From: GCA-2716065 sp036123135
GTDB taxonomy: Bacteria; Bacteroidota; Bacteroidia; Flavobacteriales_D; Parvicellaceae
NCBI GenBank assembly: GCA_036123135.1
Contig: JAZADZ010000088.1
Span: 1-17,329 of the forward strand
Direction: 5' to 3'
DNA length: 17,329 bases
Made by a program: the position numbers and the translations under genes. This document shows positions 1-5,524 of this stretch, piece by piece. Below the pieces are notes generated by a model. The model was not told where the DNA came from. It made no database searches and worked only from the letters and a program-made list of their open reading frames with translations. Every line of letters starts with the position of its first letter. The stretch's first letter is position 1.

Positions 1-169
1 GAATCAGTATTGTTACTTCATTCTCGTCTTGTTGGCCTAAATAAAGAGCTGTAAAAATAAAACCTACCATTAAAAGTGGACCAAGAATTGTCAAAAGAAT
101 AAACGATCTTTTTTTTACTCTAGAGCTGTATTCTCTAAAAATGATTAGTCCGATTTTACTCGTTCTCAT
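1..169 (-). CDS. ABC exporter permease, NatB/YhaP-like, N-terminal fragment
   Basis: Only the first 56 codons lie in the window; the gene continues past position 1. The translation begins MRTSKIGLIIFREYSSRVKK, then a hydrophobic segment at about residues 23-44 (FILLTILGPLLMVGFIFTAL), then a polar stretch. A short cytoplasmic basic N-terminus containing an REY...RVKKRSF pattern before the first membrane helix is typical of ABC-2 type permeases of the NatB/YhaP class. The ATG at 167-169 overlaps the end of the upstream ATPase gene by 14 bp in another frame, which suggests translational coupling and a two-subunit exporter. The substrate cannot be inferred. The family call rests on the N-terminal pattern plus context and is fairly safe. 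Confidence 0.8.
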   Translation of the reverse strand, partial: MRTSKIGLIIFREYSSRVKKRSFILLTILGPLLMVGFIFTALYLGQQDENEVTILI

Positions 170-1109
170 TACTTTTATTTTTTTCAGATTGGTTTACTAC
201 GTCAATGAATATATCGTTCATAGTAGGAACAACCTTGTTGATTTCAATGATTTCAACATTTTCAAGAATTCCTCTTATGAAATCATTAAGTAGAAGTTTA
301 TCGGTCAGTTTTATTGTAGCTTTAATTGTGCTTTCATTCAACTGCTTTTGTCCTAGAAGTTCCCATCCTCCCCAAACTGAATTGGCGAATGAAACTGTAT
401 TTCCTTTGAATGTTATTTCCCAAATTTTCTCAGAAAAATCTTCTTTTATCTGATTCACTGAACCTTCTAAAATTTTATTTGCATTGTTAAGAAGTGCAAT
501 GTTATCACAGATTTCTTCAACAGAGTTCATGTTGTGTGTACTAAGGATAATTGTAGTGCCGTTTTCTTTAAGTTTTAGTATTTCATTTTTTATTATGTTG
601 GTATTTATTGGATCAAATCCACTGAACGGTTCATCTAAAATTAGAAGTTTGGGATTGTGAATGACAGTGGTAATAAATTGAATTTTCTGTGCCATTCCCT
701 TTGATAAATCCTCAATTGTATTGCTCCACCAATTTAAAATATCAAGCTTTTCAAACCAATCTTTGAGTTTTTCTGTTGCTTGTTTTTTCTCCATTCCTTT
801 GAGCTGAGCTAAATAAACTGCCTGCTCTCCAATTTTCATTTTTTTGTACAACCCTCTTTCTTCTGGAAGATATCCGATATCCTTAATGTGATTTCTGTTT
901 AGTTTTTTTCCAGAAAGGAAAAGCTCTCCAGTATCTGGAGCAGTAATTTGATTAATTATTCGAATGAAAGATGTTTTTCCAGCTCCGTTTGGACCCAATA
1001 AGCCAAAAATACTTTTTTCAGGAATTTTTAAACTTAAACTATTTAAAGCAGTGTGGTTGGCGTAAATTTTGGAAACTTCTTTAGCTTCAAATAAAATAGG
1101 TTTTTCCAT
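156..1109 (-). CDS. ABC transporter ATP-binding protein, NatA/YhaQ-like (DUF4162 C-terminus)
   Basis: This is the ATPase subunit of an ABC exporter, 317 aa. Visible motifs are Walker A GPNGAGKT (residues 39-46), an ABC signature LSKGM (135-139), Walker B LLILDE (155-160), a D-loop (FSGFDP) and the H-loop His in STHNM (about 192). At the Q-loop position the sequence reads GYLPEERGLYKK, with Glu where most ABC ATPases have Gln; from memory this is usual in the NatA/YhaQ branch. The roughly 100 residues after the ATPase core fit the DUF4162 tail of that branch. The gene follows dnaJ after 28 bp and overlaps the permease start by 14 bp, so the pair is probably co-transcribed with grpE-dnaJ. NatAB of Bacillus subtilis exports sodium, but the substrate here is unknown. 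Confidence 0.9.
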   Translation of the reverse strand: MEKPILFEAKEVSKIYANHTALNSLSLKIPEKSIFGLLGPNGAGKTSFIRIINQITAPDTGELFLSGKKLNRNHIKDIGYLPEERGLYKKMKIGEQAVYLAQLKGMEKKQATEKLKDWFEKLDILNWWSNTIEDLSKGMAQKIQFITTVIHNPKLLILDEPFSGFDPINTNIIKNEILKLKENGTTIILSTHNMNSVEEICDNIALLNNANKILEGSVNQIKEDFSEKIWEITFKGNTVSFANSVWGGWELLGQKQLNESTIKATIKLTDKLLLNDFIRGILENVEIIEINKVVPTMNDIFIDVVNQSEKNKSNENE

Positions 1110-1137
1110 TTACTAAAGCTAAAAAAAAGGTTTAGAA

Positions 1138-2241
1138 TTACCTAAAATGCTCTTTCATTCTGTCAAAAAAACCTTTAGATGAGGATGGATTTGGAGTGAA
1201 ATTTTCGCTAGCTCCAAGTTTTTTTAGCGCCTCTTTTTCGTCTTTTGATAATTTTTCTGGAGTCCAAAGTTGAATATTAATAATTAGATCCCCCTTTCCA
1301 TATCCGTTTATTTCAGGTATACCTTTATTTCTTAAGCGCAAGTTTTTACCACTTTGAGTTCCAGGGTTAATCTTAATTTTTGCTTTTCCCTCTACCATTG
1401 GAATCTCGACTTCAGTACCAAGAGCTGCATCAATAAAGCTCAAGTGTAAATCATAGTAAAGGTCGTTTCCATGTCGGACAAGATGATCGTGTTCAACTTC
1501 TTCAATTACAATTATTAAATCTCCTGGAACTCCGTTTCCTGGAGCGTCATTGCCTTTGCCTCTCATGTTTAATTGCATGCCGTGTTCAACACCAGCGGGA
1601 ATTTCAATATCAAGTACGGCCTCTTTTTTTATTAGTCCATTTTGGTCAGCTCCTTCAGGACGTTTCCCAACAATTTGGCCTGTACCTTGGCAAGTAGAGC
1701 AAGTAGATGAGGTTTGCATTGCTCCAAGGATGGTATTGGCTACTCTTGTGATTTGCCCAGTACCATTACAAGTTGAACACTTGGTGAACTCAACTCCTTC
1801 TGCAGCTACTAGCTTATTAACTTTAATTTTCTTTTTTACTCCATTGACTACATCACTTAGAGTTAATTTTAATTTAACTCTTAGATTAGAACCTTTTCTT
1901 CTAGCTGGACCTCTTCTTCCACCACTAAAACCTCCTCCGAAGGCTCCACCAAAAATGTCTCCAAAGTGCTCAAATATATCGTCCATATTCATTCCACCGC
2001 CACCAAATCCTTGTCCACCCATTCCTGCGTGACCAAACTGATCATATTGCTGTTTTTTTTGTGGATTGCTCAAGACCTCATATGCTTCAGCCGCTTCTTT
2101 GAAATTACTTTCTGCTTGTTTATCTCCTGGATTTTTGTCAGGATGATATTTTATTGCAAGTTTACGATACGCCTTTTTAATTTCTCCTGCTGAGGCACTC
2201 TTTGAAACACCTAAAACTTCGTAATAATCTCTTTTGCTCAT
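1138..2241 (-). CDS. dnaJ: Chaperone protein DnaJ (Hsp40, reduced zinc domain)
   Basis: This is the cytoplasmic Hsp40 co-chaperone that delivers clients to DnaK and stimulates its ATPase. At 367 aa it has an N-terminal J domain (residues 5-70) with the essential HPD at 33-35, a Gly/Phe-rich linker (about 71-111), a cysteine region, and the two beta-sandwich substrate domains to the C-terminus. The cysteine region has only two CxxCxGxG motifs, CSTCNGTG (155-162) and CSTCQGTG (181-188). Four are present in the Escherichia coli protein, so only one zinc site can form. I recall this shortened form from other flavobacterial DnaJ proteins, so it is probably lineage-typical rather than a deletion in this strain. 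The gene lies 14 bp after grpE, so the two are co-transcribed; dnaK is not in the window. Confidence 0.97.
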   Translation of the reverse strand: MSKRDYYEVLGVSKSASAGEIKKAYRKLAIKYHPDKNPGDKQAESNFKEAAEAYEVLSNPQKKQQYDQFGHAGMGGQGFGGGGMNMDDIFEHFGDIFGGAFGGGFSGGRRGPARRKGSNLRVKLKLTLSDVVNGVKKKIKVNKLVAAEGVEFTKCSTCNGTGQITRVANTILGAMQTSSTCSTCQGTGQIVGKRPEGADQNGLIKKEAVLDIEIPAGVEHGMQLNMRGKGNDAPGNGVPGDLIIVIEEVEHDHLVRHGNDLYYDLHLSFIDAALGTEVEIPMVEGKAKIKINPGTQSGKNLRLRNKGIPEINGYGKGDLIINIQLWTPEKLSKDEKEALKKLGASENFTPNPSSSKGFFDRMKEHFR

Positions 2242-2255
2242 TTCAATAATTTAAT

Positions 2256-2801
2256 TTATTGACCAACAACAACTTTAGCAAACCTGAGCACATGATCATT
2301 TAGGTAATATCCCTTTTCGATGACATCAACAACTTTTCCTTTAAGAGTCTTTTTTGGGGCAGGGATGTTTGTTATTGCGTCGTGGAGATCGACATCAAAA
2401 GGTGTTTCCTTTGCGTCCATGGCTTTAAGACCCTTCGACTCAAGTGCTTTGAAAAGCTTGTTGTAAATAAGCTCGATGCCCTCTTTTATAGCCTTTGCAT
2501 CATCGATTGACTCGTTGTTTTCTTTAGCTCTGTCGAAATCATCAAGAACACCCAATAAATCAAGCATCAGCTTTTCGGTTGCAATTCTTGAGAGATCAAT
2601 TTTTTCTTTTGCAGTTCGTTTTCTAAAATTTTCATATTCAGAATAAAGTCGAACAAACTTATCTTTCCATTCATCTCTTTCTTTCTCGACTAAAATCGTT
2701 GGATCTTCTGCTTCAGAAGCAGTATTATCTTCGTTTCCACCAACAGCTTCTTTTTCTTCATCCATTGCTGCTTCATTAGTGGTTTTCTTGGCTTTCTTCA
2801 T
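2256..2801 (-). CDS. grpE: Nucleotide exchange factor GrpE
   Basis: GrpE releases ADP from DnaK and so works with the downstream dnaJ product. The 181-aa protein has an acidic, low-complexity N-terminus (about residues 1-38), a long charged helix (about 39-85) containing the family pattern SEYENFRKRTAKE (54-66), and a C-terminal beta domain ending in GYYLNDHVLRFAKVVVG (164-180), which matches the GrpE signature GYxLxDRVLRxAxVxV. Length is near the family norm of about 180-200 aa. The start is set by the ATG at 2799-2801, with no in-frame extension that looks better. It leads the grpE-dnaJ-ABC gene group and is preceded by 117 bp of non-coding DNA with repeated boxes, so control of the group probably sits there. 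Confidence 0.97.
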   Translation of the reverse strand: MKKAKKTTNEAAMDEEKEAVGGNEDNTASEAEDPTILVEKERDEWKDKFVRLYSEYENFRKRTAKEKIDLSRIATEKLMLDLLGVLDDFDRAKENNESIDDAKAIKEGIELIYNKLFKALESKGLKAMDAKETPFDVDLHDAITNIPAPKKTLKGKVVDVIEKGYYLNDHVLRFAKVVVGQ

Positions 2802-2829
2802 GAGTGTTTTTAATTAAAGTATATGTATC

Positions 2830-2847
2830 AAAATTGAAGCCAATTTT
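2830..2847 (-). repeat. 7-bp inverted repeat in the grpE leader
   Basis: AAAATTG (2830-2836) and CAATTTT (2841-2847) are perfectly complementary around the 4-base loop AAGC. The element lies 29 bp before the grpE start codon. In RNA it would be a weak, mostly A-U hairpin; in DNA it could be half of an operator. Neither role is shown. AT-rich DNA produces such repeats by chance fairly often, so the call is only that the structure exists. Confidence 0.4.
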
Positions 2848-2861
2848 CAATTCAGTCATTG

Positions 2862-2910
2862 TGTCAGTAAAAAAGAATAGAATGACAAAAAAAAAGAATA
2901 GTTGTGTCAG
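2862..2910 (-). promoter_or_regulatory. Three phased TGTCAG/TGACA boxes upstream of grpE (candidate operator)
   Basis: On the plus strand, TGTCAG (2862-2867), TGACAA (2883-2888) and TGTCAG (2905-2910) start 21 and 22 bp apart, about two helical turns. The DNA between boxes is itself repeated: AAAAAAGAATAG (2869-2880) recurs almost exactly ending at 2900-2901. The first and third boxes share a 9-base TTGTGTCAG (2859-2867 and 2902-2910). The only gene starting just downstream, in the minus direction, is grpE, so this reads as a control site for the chaperone operon. It does not resemble the CIRCE element. I found no convincing TAnnTTTG box nearby, so the promoter itself is not located. The repeat is clear; its function is inferred. 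Confidence 0.45.
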
Positions 2911-2918
2911 AAAATATG

Positions 2919-3479
2919 CTACAAAGACTTAATTAACTTATCAAGGGCAATGTGAAGCGCATCTGCTCTCAAATTTTTAGCTATAATTTTACCTTTTGCA
3001 TCGATTAGAAAGTTGTAAGGAATTTGTCGGACACCATAAATTTGAGCGCCTTGCGAATTCCATCCTTTTAAATCACTTACATGGTATTTCCAATTTAATT
3101 TATCAGCATCAATTGCCTTTTGCCAAGCTGCTTTATTCATGTCTAAAGAGACACTATATATTTCAAACCCTTTAGCATTGTTAAAAGATGCTTTTGAGTA
3201 TTTTTTGTAAGCAGAAACAACATTTGGATTTTCTCTTCTGCAGGGTCCACACCAAGAAGACCAAAAATCAATCAGCACTATTTTTCCTCTTAGCTCCGAA
3301 AGTGCATAGGGCTTACCAGCAGGACTGTTAAATTTTAGATCTGGAGCAATATCTCCAATTTCTAAACCTACTTTTTGGTCATCTGCTTCAAAATTTAAAA
3401 CAGGTTCTTTCTCAGAAAAATTGATAATGCTAGTTGAAGTAAATATTCCAATTAAAATGATGTATGCTAAGTTGTACAT
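2919..3479 (-). CDS. TlpA-family thioredoxin-fold protein (redoxin)
   Basis: A 186-aa thiol-disulfide oxidoreductase-like protein. Residues 4-20 are hydrophobic and would act as a signal peptide or membrane anchor, though the n-region lacks Lys or Arg, which is unusual. The motif WCGPC at 76-80 supplies both redox cysteines, preceded by GKIVLIDFWSS, and the cis-Pro loop is RQIPYNFLID (Pro154). The segment IGDIAPDLKFNSPAGKPYAL (41-60) is the typical AhpC/TSA-TlpA entry strand. This points to the cell envelope, probably reducing protein disulfides or a cytochrome-maturation partner, but the target is unknown. It lies 42 bp after murA and 117 bp before grpE; no link to either function is evident. 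The start ATG at 3477-3479 gives the full hydrophobic N-terminus. Confidence 0.88.
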   Translation of the reverse strand: MYNLAYIILIGIFTSTSIINFSEKEPVLNFEADDQKVGLEIGDIAPDLKFNSPAGKPYALSELRGKIVLIDFWSSWCGPCRRENPNVVSAYKKYSKASFNNAKGFEIYSVSLDMNKAAWQKAIDADKLNWKYHVSDLKGWNSQGAQIYGVRQIPYNFLIDAKGKIIAKNLRADALHIALDKLIKSL

Positions 3480-3521
3480 AATATAAGTTTGTTTTATAAA
3501 AAAGTATCAAAGATTATTCCA

Positions 3522-4829
3522 TTATTTAATGCGTTTGATATCAGCACCTAGTTTTTTTAATCTATTTTCAATGTCCTCATAACCTCTGTCTATTTGTTCG
3601 ATATTAAGCACAGTACTTTTGCCTTTTGCGGACAATGCGGCAATAAGTAATGATACTCCTGCTCTAATATCAGGAGATGTCATGGTGATTCCCTTGAGAT
3701 CAGTTTTTCTATCCAACCCAATTACTGTTGCTCTGTGAGGATCGCAAAGGATAATTTGAGCCCCCATATCAATTAATTTATCAACAAAAAACAATCGGCT
3801 TTCGAACATTTTTTGGTGTATTAAAACACTTCCTCTTGCTTGAGTAGCTACAACAATAATTATACTCAAAAGGTCAGGAGTAAATCCTGGCCAAGGAGCA
3901 TCTGCAATTGTCATTATAGAACCATCAATAAAAGATTCAATTTCGTAACTTTTTTGAGCAGGTATAAATATGTCATCTCCTCTTCTCTCAAGTTTAATGC
4001 CCAATCTTTTAAATGTATTTGGTATGACACCTAAGTTGTCGTAAGAAACGTTTTTGATTGTTATTTCTGATTGAGTCATAGCCGCAAGCCCAATAAAACT
4101 TCCGATTTCAATCATATCCGGCAAAATTGTGTGCTCACAACCATAAAGTGATTCTACCCCTTCAATTTCAATCATATTGGATCCAATGCCAGAAATTTGA
4201 GCCCCCATGCTGTTCAGCATTTTACAAAGCTGTTGAATATAGGGCTCACATGCAGCATTGTATATGGTTGTTTTACCATCGGCCAAAGAAGCCGCCATTA
4301 TAATATTTGCAGTACCGGTTACTGAAGCTTCATCTAAAAGCATGTAGGTGCCTTTCAGTCTTTTAGCATATGCTTTGTAAAAATTGGTATTAGAATCAAA
4401 ATCGAATTGAGCCCCAAGTTTTTCAAATCCAATAAAATGAGTATCGACTCTTCTCCGCCCAATCTTGTCACCACCAGGTTTTGGAATATATCCTTTACCG
4501 AATCTACTTAAAAGAGGACCAACAATCATAATAGAACCTCTAAGACTACCACCTTTTTTTTTGAATTCTTCAGTAGTTAGAAAATCAACATCAATATTAT
4601 CTGCTTGAAAACTATAACTTCCTTTCGCTAGCTTTTCAATTTTAACGCCAAGTGTTTCAAGAAGATTAATGAGCTTATTTACATCTATTATATTAGGAAT
4701 ATTATTGATTATTACTTTCTCTTTTGTTAAAAGAACAGCGTTGATTACCTGCAATGCTTCGTTCTTAGCTCCTTGAGGTGTTATTTCACCACTAAGACTC
4801 TTGCCGCCTTGTATTTCAAAAGCTCCCAT
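3522..4829 (-). CDS. murA: UDP-N-acetylglucosamine 1-carboxyvinyltransferase (Cys-to-Asp form)
   Basis: MurA transfers enolpyruvate from phosphoenolpyruvate to UDP-GlcNAc, the first committed step of peptidoglycan synthesis in the cytoplasm. The 435-aa protein aligns with the Escherichia coli enzyme along its length: GAKNE with Lys22 and Asn23, the SLRGSIMIVGPLLSRFG block (95-110), Asp319 (equivalent of Asp305), Arg389 in DIRAG (equivalent of Arg397), and a C-terminal IDRGYEDIENRLKKLGADI. The flexible active-site loop reads PGGDKIGRRRVDTHF: Asp121 replaces the catalytic Cys115. That change is known to leave MurA active but insensitive to fosfomycin, as in Mycobacterium and Chlamydia. The gene follows the DUF4290 gene by 3 bp, so the two are surely co-transcribed. 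Confidence 0.97.
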   Translation of the reverse strand: MGAFEIQGGKSLSGEITPQGAKNEALQVINAVLLTKEKVIINNIPNIIDVNKLINLLETLGVKIEKLAKGSYSFQADNIDVDFLTTEEFKKKGGSLRGSIMIVGPLLSRFGKGYIPKPGGDKIGRRRVDTHFIGFEKLGAQFDFDSNTNFYKAYAKRLKGTYMLLDEASVTGTANIIMAASLADGKTTIYNAACEPYIQQLCKMLNSMGAQISGIGSNMIEIEGVESLYGCEHTILPDMIEIGSFIGLAAMTQSEITIKNVSYDNLGVIPNTFKRLGIKLERRGDDIFIPAQKSYEIESFIDGSIMTIADAPWPGFTPDLLSIIIVVATQARGSVLIHQKMFESRLFFVDKLIDMGAQIILCDPHRATVIGLDRKTDLKGITMTSPDIRAGVSLLIAALSAKGKSTVLNIEQIDRGYEDIENRLKKLGADIKRIK

Positions 4830-4832
4830 ATG

Positions 4833-5471
4833 TTATCTTCTATTTTTGTGTTTGTGGTATTTTGAGTTGTTGTGACTTTTGGTGTTTTTCTTTTTTTTGT
4901 ATTGACGTAAGATATCTGAGGTATCTCTTAAGTCTTCAGGGTTAACAGATAATTTTCCATTTGAAAGTTGATCTAAATTTTTGACAATAACAGAATCAGC
5001 TACTGTGTCTCTGTTCCACAGTAGGTAAGATGTTTTTAAAAGGTTAGCGATATGAATGGTAAGATTTTTTTTCTCTTCACCTTCAGGAAATTGAACTGCA
5101 GCATCAATCAAGTTTTCCATAATTTTTCCGTAGTGTCCAAATTTTATATCATTTTTCGGATAGGGAACATTTTCAGGCTTTGAGTTAAACTCATTTTCAT
5201 TGGTTTTTTCATAGGGAAATTCAACATCAAGCTTAAAGTTTGACATGATCAAAAGATGGGACCATAGTTTTTCATTGACATCTTCATTATCTTTAATGTG
5301 CTGATTAATTTGTCCCATAACAGTAACAATAGCCTTAGCGCATTTGTTTCTTTCCTCTTTGTCTTCAATGGTTATTGCATGATCAATCATTTTCTGAACA
5401 TTTCTTCCATATTCAGGAATGACCATTTTTGGCGCCTCCGTATTGTAAGCTAGATCTAAGATATTACCCAT
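4833..5471 (-). CDS. DUF4290 family protein of unknown function
   Basis: This 212-aa protein has no known biochemical role. I recognise the DUF4290 pattern near the N-terminus, AYNTEAPKMVIPEYGRNVQKM (residues 8-28, long YN..PEYGRN core), followed by TIEDKEERNKCAKAIV and LIMSNFKLDVEFPY (74-87). It looks mostly helical and soluble, with no signal peptide. Residues 190-212 form a very basic tail rich in Lys, His, Asn and Arg, of the sort that binds nucleic acid or an acidic surface. The gene is directly before murA (3 bp) and has its own promoter, so a link with peptidoglycan synthesis or its control is plausible but unproven. From memory the family is limited to Bacteroidota and is often found beside murA. 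The stop at 4833 is clean. Confidence 0.85.
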   Translation of the reverse strand: MGNILDLAYNTEAPKMVIPEYGRNVQKMIDHAITIEDKEERNKCAKAIVTVMGQINQHIKDNEDVNEKLWSHLLIMSNFKLDVEFPYEKTNENEFNSKPENVPYPKNDIKFGHYGKIMENLIDAAVQFPEGEEKKNLTIHIANLLKTSYLLWNRDTVADSVIVKNLDQLSNGKLSVNPEDLRDTSDILRQYKKKKNTKSHNNSKYHKHKNRR

Positions 5472-5491
5472 AATTTTTAAAATATTGGATT

Positions 5492-5520
5492 CAAATGTAC
5501 TAATTCAGAACAATTTACAA
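5492..5520 (-). promoter_or_regulatory. Bacteroidota-type promoter for the DUF4290-murA pair
   Basis: Read on the minus strand, TTG (5520-5518), an 18-bp spacer and TACATTTG (5499-5492) match the Bacteroidota consensus TTG-N19-TAnnTTTG, with the spacer one base short. Transcription would start near 5487, giving a leader of about 15 nt before the ATG at 5471. The whole element fits in the 53-bp gap after the helicase stop codon. This separates murA expression from the helicase gene. Confidence 0.7.
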
Positions 5521-5524
5521 AATG

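Noticed and set aside
205..453. Plus-strand open frame of 82 codons opposite the ABC ATPase gene
   Set aside because: It lies wholly inside a clearly conserved gene on the other strand, and its translation resembles no family. The same applies to the open frames at 1550-2032, 1966-2193 and 3840-4034.
1121..1146. Possible terminator after dnaJ (5-bp TTTAG/CTAAA stem then a run of eight T on the minus strand)
   Set aside because: The stem is short, includes only one G-C pair and overlaps the dnaJ stop codon; too weak to call as an intrinsic terminator.
3508..3515. AATCTTTG on the minus strand as a -7 box for the TlpA-like gene
   Set aside because: It misses the first T of TAnnTTTG and no TTG lies at the right distance upstream, so it is not better than chance in this AT-rich gap.
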